Shown: one piece after another, positions 42,488 through 50,156 of the stretch
How the letters are laid out: the number at the start of each line of letters is the position of its first letter
How positions within the stretch are numbered: the first letter of the stretch is position 1
Source: Nocardioides plantarum
Lineage (GTDB): Bacteria > Actinomycetota > Actinomycetes > Propionibacteriales > Nocardioidaceae
Reading direction: 5' to 3'
DNA length: 64,000 bases
Assembly (NCBI RefSeq): GCF_006346395.1
Contig: NZ_VDMS01000005.1
Coordinates: 480,185 to 544,184 of the forward strand
Translations under genes and position numbers: made by a program
The notes under the pieces: model-generated
What the model was told of the DNA's origin: nothing
The model's database searches: none
The model's input: only the letters and a program-made list of their open reading frames with translations

Positions 42488-42510
42488 CACCGACAACGAA
42501 GGGAGACGCC

Positions 42511-43737
42511 GTGGCCATCTCGGACGTCAAGGAGTACACCCACCTCACCACCGAGGACGTGGAGGCGATCGGACGCGAGCTCGACGCGATCCGCGAGCGC
42601 GTCGAGGAGGCCCGCGGGGCCGCCGACGCGGCGTACATCCGCCGGGTGATCCGCACCCAGCGCTGGATGGCGGCCGCGGCGCGCCTCGGCATGGTCGTCA
42701 GCTCGCCGCTCGAGGCGAGGTACCGCCGCCCGATCCTCGCAGCCAGCGCGGTCTCGCTCGGCCTGGCCAAGATCCTGGAGAACATGGAGATCGGCCACAA
42801 CGTCATGCACGGTCAGTGGGACTGGATGAACGACCCCGAGATCCACTCCTCGTCGTGGGAGTGGGACACCGCCCAGCCGGCCGAGCAGTGGAAGCACAGC
42901 CACAACTACATCCACCACCAGTTCACCAACGTCCTGGGCTTCGACAACGACATCGGCTACGGGATCCTGCGGATGGCCCGGGAGCAGAAGTGGCACCCCC
43001 ACTACCTCGGGCAGCCGGTCTTCAACGCACTGCTCGCCGGTCTCTTCCAGTGGGGCGTCGCCCTGCACGACCTCGACCTCGAGGCGATCCGCACGGGCAA
43101 GAAGGACCCGGTCGAGATGAAGCGCCAGCTCAAGCAGATCGGCAAGAAAGGGCTCAACCAGGCGCTGAAGGACTACCTCGTCTACCCGGCGCTCAGCGGC
43201 CGGCAGTGGAAGTCGACCCTCAAGGCCAACGTGGCGTCCAACGTCATGCGCAACCTGTGGGCCTACATGATCATCTTCTGCGGCCACTTCCCCGACGGTG
43301 CCCTGCACTTCACCGAGGAGGAGCTCGAGGACGAGACCCGCGCCGAGTGGTACCTGCGCCAGATCCTCGGCACCGCCAACTTCGAGGGCAGCAAGCTGCT
43401 GCACATCATGAGCGGCAACCTGGGCTACCAGATCGAGCACCACCTCTACCCCGACCTGGTCAGCAACCACTACGGCGAGATCTCCCCCGAGATCCGCGCG
43501 CTGTGCGACAAGTACGGCATCCCCTACACGACCGGGCCCCTGCACAAGCAGTACGGCCAGGTGCTCCGCACGATCCACAAGCTCTCGCTGCCCAACAGGT
43601 TCACCAAGGACGACCGGCCGCCGACCGGTGAGGGCGTCACGATCGAGCAGAGCGAACGGGTGCGTCACGAGGACACCCACGACCGCCGTCCCGAGCTGGG
43701 CGGCTGGTCGCGCTCCAAGGCCGACGCGCGCGCGTGA
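42511..43737 (+). CDS. Fatty acid (acyl-CoA delta-9) desaturase
   Basis: This is a 408-residue integral membrane di-iron desaturase from a GTG at 42511, with AGGGAGA upstream. The histidine boxes are HNVMH (96-100), HSHNYIHH (129-136) and QIEHHLYP (about 309-316). Two or more hydrophobic helices flank the boxes. It matches the DesA3-like branch of actinobacterial acyl desaturases that introduces a cis double bond into stearoyl-CoA with electrons from the preceding reductase. The gene overlaps the next by GTGA. It probably controls membrane fluidity. Confidence 0.9.
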   Translation: MAISDVKEYTHLTTEDVEAIGRELDAIRERVEEARGAADAAYIRRVIRTQRWMAAAARLGMVVSSPLEARYRRPILAASAVSLGLAKILENMEIGHNVMHGQWDWMNDPEIHSSSWEWDTAQPAEQWKHSHNYIHHQFTNVLGFDNDIGYGILRMAREQKWHPHYLGQPVFNALLAGLFQWGVALHDLDLEAIRTGKKDPVEMKRQLKQIGKKGLNQALKDYLVYPALSGRQWKSTLKANVASNVMRNLWAYMIIFCGHFPDGALHFTEEELEDETRAEWYLRQILGTANFEGSKLLHIMSGNLGYQIEHHLYPDLVSNHYGEISPEIRALCDKYGIPYTTGPLHKQYGQVLRTIHKLSLPNRFTKDDRPPTGEGVTIEQSERVRHEDTHDRRPELGGWSRSKADARA

Positions 43738-44042
43738 GCGAGCCCTTCGCCTGGGAGGAGGGCGCGCTGGTCCGGCGCAAGGTGACCCAGTGTGCGTTGT
43801 CCCGCATCTGTGGGGGTTGCGGGACACCACTGGGGCGCCCGATCGCCTTCGTCGGCACGGCCACGGAGGTGGCGCGCAACGAGTTCCACGCGCCGCCGCT
43901 GCACGCGACCTGCGCCGATGACGTACGCCGGGAGCTCGAGCCGACGTGGGAGGTCGTGCTCACCGCCGGCTTCGAGTTCGTCCGGCCCGCAGCGCACGAC
44001 CTCGACCCCTCGGTGAGGTTCGTGCCCAACAGCCTGCTGTGA
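43734..44042 (+). CDS. Small hypothetical protein with CxxC motif
   Basis: This is a 102-residue protein from a GTG that overlaps the desaturase stop. The N-terminus has ALSRICGGCGTPLG, a possible zinc or redox CxxC, with another cysteine at about residue 79 (HATCADDV). The mixed alpha/beta remainder is soluble. It is likely translated with the desaturase, yet nothing links it to lipid metabolism. Family unknown. Confidence 0.65.
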   Translation: MSEPFAWEEGALVRRKVTQCALSRICGGCGTPLGRPIAFVGTATEVARNEFHAPPLHATCADDVRRELEPTWEVVLTAGFEFVRPAAHDLDPSVRFVPNSLL

Positions 44043-44072
44043 CCCTCCGGGGACTCCGCTAGCCTCGCCCGC

Positions 44073-45131
44073 GTGAACAAGGTCGTGGTCGTCGCCGGTC
44101 CGGGTCGCAGTGGCACCAGCGCGCTGGCCGGGATCCTGAGCCATCTCGGGACCCGCGTGTCCCGACCTCATCTGCCGGCCGACGAGCGCACCGACCAGCC
44201 GTCCTTCGAGACCAAGTGGGTCGTCGAGCACCACCTGGCACTGATGCGCCGCGACCCGCTGGTCCGGGCCCTCGACACGCGACCGGGCGCCGCCGACCTC
44301 GCTCGTCGGCTCACGACCGCCGAGGACGAGGTGGCGCTCAACCACTGGCTCGGTGGTGTCCTCCACGACGCGCCCACCGGTCAGGTGGTCGTCAACGACC
44401 CGAGGGCGTTCTGGTTCCACGACCACTGGACCTCCGTGGTCGACCGCCTGGGCGCCGACCTCGGCTACCTCGTGCTGCTGAGCGACCCGGTCGGTTTCGT
44501 CCGGGCCCGCGACGTCCTCAAGGACGACGCCGACCGCGACCCGGGCTCGCGCCGACAGCGCGACACCGCCTTCCTCGCCGAGTGGGTGCACTCCCTGCTG
44601 GTGGTGGAGGAGTCGACGCGACAGGACGTCCGTGCCTTCGTGCGCCACGCCGACCTGCTCGCCGACTGGCGGCCGGCGGTGTCCGCACTGGCTGAGCGGG
44701 TGGGGCTGGCCCTCGACCTCGAGGGCGGGGGCGCCGCCGTCGACGACCTGGTCGGGTCCGTACCCGCCGAGAGCACCCCGGGCTGGGACGAGGTCGACGT
44801 CCCCGACACGCTGCGCGACATCGCCGTCCGGCTGTGGGAGCAGCTCGGTCGGCTCGCCGACGACCCGGCCGACCCGTCGGTCCCCGAGGCCCTGGCGGTG
44901 CTGCGCACCGACTACGACCGGGTCTTCGACCACGCACTCGGCGTGGCCACCGACCACACCGCGACCCGCGAGATGTACGTCGGGCGTCGGACCCGCGCGT
45001 CGGTGACCTCCAAGTTCGAGTCGCAGATCGCCGAGCTCGAGCAGCAGCTCGAGGAGGCCCGGGGCGGCAGGGGCGACGACGAGGCCGACGACCGCTCGCG
45101 TGGCGGCCTCGGCAGCCGCTGGCGCGGCTGA
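44073..45131 (+). CDS. P-loop sulfotransferase-like protein
   Basis: This is a 352-residue protein from a GTG at 44073. The N-terminal GPGRSGTSALAGIL (about 9-22) is the phosphosulfate-binding loop of sulfotransferase family proteins. VNDPRAFWFHDHW and YLVLLSDPVGFVRARD (a likely 3'-phosphate binding segment) follow. A long coiled-coil (about 300-325) and a charged tail complete it. Sulfotransferases use PAPS to sulfate carbohydrates or metabolites; the acceptor is unknown. It starts 30 bases after the preceding gene. Confidence 0.78.
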   Translation: MNKVVVVAGPGRSGTSALAGILSHLGTRVSRPHLPADERTDQPSFETKWVVEHHLALMRRDPLVRALDTRPGAADLARRLTTAEDEVALNHWLGGVLHDAPTGQVVVNDPRAFWFHDHWTSVVDRLGADLGYLVLLSDPVGFVRARDVLKDDADRDPGSRRQRDTAFLAEWVHSLLVVEESTRQDVRAFVRHADLLADWRPAVSALAERVGLALDLEGGGAAVDDLVGSVPAESTPGWDEVDVPDTLRDIAVRLWEQLGRLADDPADPSVPEALAVLRTDYDRVFDHALGVATDHTATREMYVGRRTRASVTSKFESQIAELEQQLEEARGGRGDDEADDRSRGGLGSRWRG

Positions 45132-45140
45132 GCGGATCGC

Positions 45141-45680
45141 TCAGGCGCCGCTGATCCCGTCGGGGCCGGCGGCCTGCTCGTCGAAGGTCTCGTGCTCGAG
45201 CAGGTGCAGCACCGGCACGTCGAGGTGGCGCCGCGCCTTGGAGGCCCAGTCGAGCCGGAACAGCTCGGCGACCACGTGGGGCTGGGTCAGGATGATCGTC
45301 TCGCGACCGTCGACCTCCTTGACCTTGGCGACCAGCTCGTCGATGGGCGACCCGGTCACCAACGTGCTGCTGGCGACCGTGGCGCCGGCCGACTCGAGCG
45401 CGGCGACGGTCGCGGTGAGGTCGGCCTCGGACCGCTCCTGGCAGTCCTCGCGCACGGCCTCGAGGTCGACCGCGTCCATCGGGGTCTGCGGGGAGGCGAG
45501 CAGCTCGCTGCCCGACAGCGAGCCGAGCGACGCCTCGACGCGCGCCGCGGCGTCGTCCAGCGGCAGCAGCACGTGATAGGTCACCGGGTCGTCGAGCCCG
45601 TCGTGCAGCGAGCGCACCTGGCGCGCGTCCTGCTCGGTCAGCGCCTGCTCCACGAGCAGGACGACGTCGTAGTCAGCCAT
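45141..45680 (-). CDS. Conserved hypothetical protein, universal-stress-like
   Basis: This is a 179-residue protein starting MADYDVVLLVEQAL. It has an alternating strand-helix pattern (VTYHVLLPLDD, TIILTQPHVVAELF, VPVLHLLEH) that resembles a Rossmann-like universal-stress-protein fold, but I do not see the ATP-binding GxxGxxxxG(S/T) motif. It is probably a soluble regulatory protein. It is convergent with the sulfotransferase gene (9 bases) and 39 bases downstream of the ligase gene. Confidence 0.6.
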   Translation of the reverse strand: MADYDVVLLVEQALTEQDARQVRSLHDGLDDPVTYHVLLPLDDAAARVEASLGSLSGSELLASPQTPMDAVDLEAVREDCQERSEADLTATVAALESAGATVASSTLVTGSPIDELVAKVKEVDGRETIILTQPHVVAELFRLDWASKARRHLDVPVLHLLEHETFDEQAAGPDGISGA

Positions 45681-45719
45681 GTCCCCACCCTCTCACCCGT
45701 GATCGGGACCCGGTCACCC

Positions 45720-46817
45720 TCATCCGCCCAGGACCTCGGCGAGGTCGTAGCCGACGGGCTGCTCGAGCTGGTCGTAGCCGCACGACTCGGGGTCGCGGTC
45801 CTCGCGCCACCGCTTGAAGTGGGCGGTGTGCCGGAAGCGCCGACCCTCCATGGCGTCGTACTTGACCTCGAGCACGCGCTCGGGTCGCAGCGGCGTGAAC
45901 GACAGGTCCTTGCCCTGGCTCCAGCGGCTCTGGGTGCCGGGGATGCGGTCCGGGTTGGCGGTGAGGAACTCCTGCCACCGGCCCCACGGGTGCTCCTCGA
46001 TCGGGCAGACCAGCGGCTGCAGCTCCTCGATCAGCTCCGCGCGACGCTTGGCGGTGAAGCTGGCGCTGACCCCGACGTGCTGCAGCCCGTCGTCGGTGTA
46101 GAGACCGAGCAGCAGGCTGCCGAGCAGTGGGTGCTCGGGGGTGCTCGTCTTGTGCTCGCGGTAGCCGGCCACCACGACGTCGGCGGTGCGCTCGTGCTTG
46201 ATCTTCATCATGGTCCGCCCGCCCTCGGAGTACGGCGCCCCGAGCGGCTTGGCGATGACTCCGTCGAGCCCCGCGCCCTCGAACTGGTGGAACCAGCGCT
46301 CGGCGACGACCGGGTCGTCGGTCGTCCGGGTCAGGTAGCAGGGACCGGTGAGGCCCTCCAGCGCCCCGACGAGGGCCGCTCGCCGCTCGACGAACGGCCG
46401 GTCGACGTACGACTCGTCGCCCAGGGCCAGCAGGTCGAACGCCACGAAGCTGGCCGGGGTCTTCTCCGACAGCATGCTGACGCGCGAGGCCGCCGGGTGG
46501 ATGCGCTCCTGCAGCACCTCGAACTCCAGCCGCGCGCCGACCGCGACGAAGATCTCGCCGTCGAGCACGCAGCGTGCGGGCAGCTGCTCGCGCGCGGCGG
46601 CCACGAGCTCGGGGAAGTAGCGGGTCAGCGGCTTGGTGTTGCGGCTGGTGAGCTCGACCTCGTCGCCGTCCTTGAAGACCAGGCAACGGAAGCCGTCCCA
46701 CTTGGGCTCGAAGCTCAGGCCGGTGATGCCGCCGGCGGTGTGCTTGGCGGGGTCGGGCACACCCGCGACCGCCTTGGCCAGCATCGGCTGCACGGGTGGC
46801 ATCACGGGTAGGTCCAC
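45720..46817 (-). CDS. ligC: ATP-dependent DNA ligase (LigC-like)
   Basis: This is a 365-residue ligase starting MDLPVMPPVQPML. The adenylated lysine is K39 in FEPKWDGFRCL. Motif III is FVAFDLLALGDESY, motif IV EGAGLDGVIAKPLG, and motif V MMKIKHERTADVVV. An OB-fold with QSRWSQGKDLSFTPLRPERV follows. This matches actinobacterial LigC enzymes, thought to work in short-patch repair alongside LigD-type polymerases such as the gene at 40133. No nuclease domain is present. The symbol is given by family resemblance. Confidence 0.9.
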   Translation of the reverse strand: MDLPVMPPVQPMLAKAVAGVPDPAKHTAGGITGLSFEPKWDGFRCLVFKDGDEVELTSRNTKPLTRYFPELVAAAREQLPARCVLDGEIFVAVGARLEFEVLQERIHPAASRVSMLSEKTPASFVAFDLLALGDESYVDRPFVERRAALVGALEGLTGPCYLTRTTDDPVVAERWFHQFEGAGLDGVIAKPLGAPYSEGGRTMMKIKHERTADVVVAGYREHKTSTPEHPLLGSLLLGLYTDDGLQHVGVSASFTAKRRAELIEELQPLVCPIEEHPWGRWQEFLTANPDRIPGTQSRWSQGKDLSFTPLRPERVLEVKYDAMEGRRFRHTAHFKRWREDRDPESCGYDQLEQPVGYDLAEVLGG

Positions 46818-46865
46818 GTGGCTACCTAATCACGGGGCCCGACGCCCTACCCTGGTCCCACACAT

Positions 46866-46944
46866 TCCCCGGTTGGTCTGCCGGCAGGGCCCGCCTGACT
46901 TTGAATCAGGACTAGCGACGATGGTTCGACTCCATCCCGGGGAG
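46866..46944 (+). tRNA. tRNA-Gln (anticodon TTG), non-standard arms
   Basis: A perfect 7-bp acceptor stem (TCCCCGG at 46866-46872 with CCGGGGA at 46937-46943) ends with discriminator G. The anticodon stem CCTGA/TCAGG encloses loop CTTTGAA, giving anticodon TTG for CAA. The T-stem GATGG/CCATC encloses TTCGACT. U1-A72 and G73 suit glutamine identity. The D-arm has a nine-base loop and one extra base before the anticodon stem, and the variable region is nine bases. CCA is not encoded. Confidence 0.7.
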
Positions 46945-47100
46945 CTGGTGCCCACGCGCCGGGCGATCGGTGGTCGTGTCGGCGGAGGGGCGGCTCCGAG
47001 CGCAGCCGGCCCGCCCCAGGACGGAGCAGGGCCGGCCGTGAGACGGTCCAGAGGTCCCGGCACACGTCGGGTGACGCGGCCGGCCCGATGTCGGCAGCGA

Positions 47101-47964
47101 TCAGCCGGCGAAGGCCTTGAAGCGGCCGTTCCGGGGCGTGGCGAGCAGAGGTGCCGGCTCGTCTCCCGGCGTACCGGTGCCCGTCAGGTCGACCGTGAGG
47201 GTCTGGTCGCCGGCGAAGAACTTGACGGTGGTGCTCTGAGGTCCGGTGCCCTGCGGGGCGAAGGTCACCGAGAAGGTGCAGGAGCTTCCGGCGGGGATGG
47301 GCGCGAGGCAGGTGAAGTCCTCCGCCGGGGCGCCGAAGTCGAACGCGAAGCTGGGGTTGCCGCCGGGGTCGCCCCCGGTGTCGGCGACCTCGTCGGTGTG
47401 GTTCGTGACGCGGAACGTCATGGTGCTGGAGGCTCCGACGGCCACCTCGCCGTAGTCGTAGGACGACGGGTCGACCTCGAACGGCGCCTGGGCGATGGTC
47501 ACGGTGGCGTTGGACAGCCGGCACACCTGGGAGCCGAGCGGGCCGAGGCAGGCGCGCACGGCGTAGCGGCCGGCGGGTGCCTTGGCCGGCGCCAGCCCGG
47601 TCGTCCGCACCGTGGCCCGTGCGCCGGGAGCGAGGGACGGCGTCCGGGCCGTGGTCAAGCCGTAGGTGCCGGCGGCACCGGCGAGGTAGAGCCGGAGGGT
47701 GCGCCGGGGCTGGCGGGTGGGGCTCGTGCTGCGCACGACGAGGCTGGTCCGCACCTGGGTGCCGGCGGGGACGGCGGTGCTGGCGGCGTAGACCTGGGTC
47801 ACTCGGACCTGGTGCACCGCGGCAGACGGCTCGGCGGACAGGGCCGGGGCGGACGGGGCGAGGACCGCGCCACCCGCGGCGAGGACGGCCAGCGTCACGA
47901 GGGCGGAGTGCCCTGCGGAGTGCGGCCGGCGGTGCCGGATGACGGGGCGGGAGGAGGCGATCAC
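47101..47964 (-). CDS. Secreted Ig-like/choice-of-anchor-D protein
   Basis: This is a 287-residue protein from a GTG at 47964 (other starts are possible in the open frame upstream). A basic N-terminus and hydrophobic stretch (HSALVTLAVLAAGGAVLA) form the signal. Residues about 45-150 share with the 52548-55292 protein an N-terminal domain ending GRYAVRACLGPLGSQVCR. One ASH-like beta domain follows (DYGEVAVGASSTMTFRVTN, CLAPIPAGSSCTFSVTFAPQ) and a short tail. It is probably an exported adhesin-like or structural protein. It lies just after the tRNA and is divergent from the collagen-like gene. Confidence 0.75.
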   Translation of the reverse strand: MIASSRPVIRHRRPHSAGHSALVTLAVLAAGGAVLAPSAPALSAEPSAAVHQVRVTQVYAASTAVPAGTQVRTSLVVRSTSPTRQPRRTLRLYLAGAAGTYGLTTARTPSLAPGARATVRTTGLAPAKAPAGRYAVRACLGPLGSQVCRLSNATVTIAQAPFEVDPSSYDYGEVAVGASSTMTFRVTNHTDEVADTGGDPGGNPSFAFDFGAPAEDFTCLAPIPAGSSCTFSVTFAPQGTGPQSTTVKFFAGDQTLTVDLTGTGTPGDEPAPLLATPRNGRFKAFAG

Positions 47965-48105
47965 GGGGTCAGGGGACCACACGGACCGGTGCGTCGTCCG
48001 CGTTTCGTCGATGTTGCCTGCGCACTCACGCACGCACCGACCGGGCGCGGGCAGCAGCTCGGACAATCACCGGACGGTGCGCCGTTCGGCTCCTAGGGTG
48101 CGGAC

Positions 48106-48843
48106 ATGACCCTGCGCCAGCACCTGCCGACCCTCGCCCTCTGCTCGGCCACCGTGGTCCTGGCCGTGGCCGGTGGCGCCACGGCGGCCACGGTGGTGAC
48201 CGGCGCCGACATCAAGAACGGCACGATCACCTCGATCGACGTCAAGGACCGCAGCGTCGGGGTCGTCGACCTCAGCACCGCGGCCCGGGCCTCGCTGCGC
48301 GGGGCGACCGGGCCGAGGGGCACCGCCGGACCGGCCGGCCCCCAGGGCGACACCGGTGACGCGGGTCCGGCCGGCGACCCGGGGCCGGTCGGCCCGACCG
48401 GACCGACCGGACCGCAGGGCGAGACAGGACCGCAAGGTGAGACCGGACCGCAGGGTGCGGCTGCGCCGCTGGTCGAGGTACTGGACTCCACCCTCGGCTT
48501 CGACTCGGGGAAGCGGTTCGTGTTCGACGACGGCGGCGCCTACGTCAGCTGCGCCGCCAACACCCCCTCGAACTACGGAGCGATCAGCCTGGAGACCGAC
48601 GGCCAGCCGGCGTTCTCGGGTACCGCGGTCAGCGCGGGGTCCGGGCAGCCGGCGGGGCAGTACCCCGTGATCAACAGCTTCGTGCGGGCCTACGCACCCT
48701 CGACCGTCACCTTCACGATGACCGCGGCCGCCACGTCCGACCGGCCCACCCTGGTGGCGGCGGGCACCGTCGCGGTGACCGCGAACGGGTGCCGGGTCCA
48801 GATGACCCTGACGAGGGCGACCCCGATGGTCGAGATCGGCTGA
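48106..48843 (+). CDS. Secreted collagen-like protein with DIKNGTI module
   Basis: This is a 245-residue protein. After a signal peptide (about 1-28) comes the module ADIKNGTITSIDVKDRSVG, shared with the 18133-18663 protein. Residues about 66-118 contain Gly-X-Y repeats (GPRGTAGPAGPQG...), a collagen-like segment of about 16 triplets that may form a short triple helix. A beta-rich C-terminal domain (125-245) holds two cysteines. It is likely an exported fibrous or trimeric surface protein. No cognate sortase signal is seen. Confidence 0.8.
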   Translation: MTLRQHLPTLALCSATVVLAVAGGATAATVVTGADIKNGTITSIDVKDRSVGVVDLSTAARASLRGATGPRGTAGPAGPQGDTGDAGPAGDPGPVGPTGPTGPQGETGPQGETGPQGAAAPLVEVLDSTLGFDSGKRFVFDDGGAYVSCAANTPSNYGAISLETDGQPAFSGTAVSAGSGQPAGQYPVINSFVRAYAPSTVTFTMTAAATSDRPTLVAAGTVAVTANGCRVQMTLTRATPMVEIG

Positions 48844-49014
48844 CCCGGGCCCGCTTCGCGGCCCAGGACCGTTCACGCCGACGAAACGCGTCGGCCCTAG
48901 GCTCGCGACGTCGCTCGAGTTCAACAGGACACCAGCTCACCCGCACCACGTGAGCCGGAGACGGACACCTCCGAGCGGCGTACGCATCGTCCGTTTCCCG
49001 AGCAGGAGTCCACC

Positions 49015-50082
49015 ATGACCACCACGTCCCACAGCGCCATCCCGTTCCACGTCCCCGTCGTCGACATCTCGGCCTACGTCGGTGCCGGCACCGACGACGA
49101 GCGGGCGGAGGTCGCGACGGCGGTCGACGCCGCCTGCCGCGAGGTCGGCTTCATGCAGGTCCTCGGCCACGGGATCGCCCCGGAGGTGGTCGCGGGACTC
49201 GCGACCGCGATGGACGGCTTCTTCGGCATGCCCCCCGACGACAAGCGGCGGTGGATCCGCCCCGGTGGCGAGAACCGCGGCTACACGCCACCGCGGTCGG
49301 AGTCGCTCAGCCTGAGCCTCGGCGTCGAGTCGGCGACCCGGATGAACGACTTCTTCGAGGCCTTCAACGTGGGCCGGGCGGTCAGCGACTACCCGGGCGC
49401 GACCCTCCTGGAGGAGCACTACGCCGAGAACACCTGGCCCGACGTCGCCGGCTTCGAGCCCCACGTCACGGCGTACGTCGAGGAGGCGGGCCGGGTCGCG
49501 ACCACCATGACGACGATCTTCGCCGACGTCCTCGGGCTGGCCCCCGACTTCTTCGACACCATCGCCGACCACTCGATCGATGTGCTGCGGATGAACAACT
49601 ACGCCCTGCCCGAGGGCACCCGGGTCGACCTCGACGGCGACCTCACGGGTATGGGCGAGCACACGGACTTCGGCATCGTCACCGTGCTCTGGGCCGACCA
49701 GGTGCGGGGGCTCCAGGTGCTCGGCGGCGACGGCGGCTGGTACGACGTCCTGCCGGCCGACGGTGCGCTGCTCATCAACCTCGGCGACCTGACCGCCCGG
49801 CTCACCAACGAGCGCTGGCTCTCGACGCTGCACCGGGTCAAGCCTCCGCTGGTGGACGGCACCGTCGAGCGCCGCCGCTCGGCCGCGTTCTTCCACGACG
49901 GCAACGCCGAGGCGGTCGTCGGACCGCTGGCGTCCTGCGTCGATGCCGAACACCCCGCGCTCTACGACCCCGTCTCGGTCGACGAGCACATCCGGGCCAA
50001 GCTCGCCGGCTCGCGGGCCGGCGTACGCAACGACGCGGCCCACCGCGAGGCCGCCCGGGTGCGGGCGTCGGGCGCGGTCTAG
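49015..50082 (+). CDS. 2-oxoglutarate/Fe(II)-dependent oxygenase, isopenicillin-N-synthase family
   Basis: This is a 355-residue enzyme with an AGGAG site upstream. The N-terminal PVVDISAYVG and GFMQVLGHG are the DIOX_N-type region. The Fe(II) ligands are H216, D218 (GEHTDFG) and H273 (STLHRV), with R288/S289 binding 2-oxoglutarate. The layout matches plant-type dioxygenases also found in bacteria, for example ethylene-forming-like or hydroxylase enzymes. No biosynthetic partner genes are adjacent, so the substrate is unknown. A sensor kinase gene follows in the same direction after 74 bases. Confidence 0.88.
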   Translation: MTTTSHSAIPFHVPVVDISAYVGAGTDDERAEVATAVDAACREVGFMQVLGHGIAPEVVAGLATAMDGFFGMPPDDKRRWIRPGGENRGYTPPRSESLSLSLGVESATRMNDFFEAFNVGRAVSDYPGATLLEEHYAENTWPDVAGFEPHVTAYVEEAGRVATTMTTIFADVLGLAPDFFDTIADHSIDVLRMNNYALPEGTRVDLDGDLTGMGEHTDFGIVTVLWADQVRGLQVLGGDGGWYDVLPADGALLINLGDLTARLTNERWLSTLHRVKPPLVDGTVERRRSAAFFHDGNAEAVVGPLASCVDAEHPALYDPVSVDEHIRAKLAGSRAGVRNDAAHREAARVRASGAV

Positions 50083-50156
50083 ACAGCACTGCTGTCACGG
50101 TCCGGCAATTCAGCCGATCTCACCCTTTCGGGGGACCGACCCGTGACGATGGGCCC

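Noticed and set aside
46866..46944. Selenocysteine or allo-tRNA
   Set aside because: The D-arm and T-loop have some selC-like features, but the acceptor plus T stems are the normal 7+5 pairs, there is no long variable arm, and the anticodon is TTG with glutamine identity bases.
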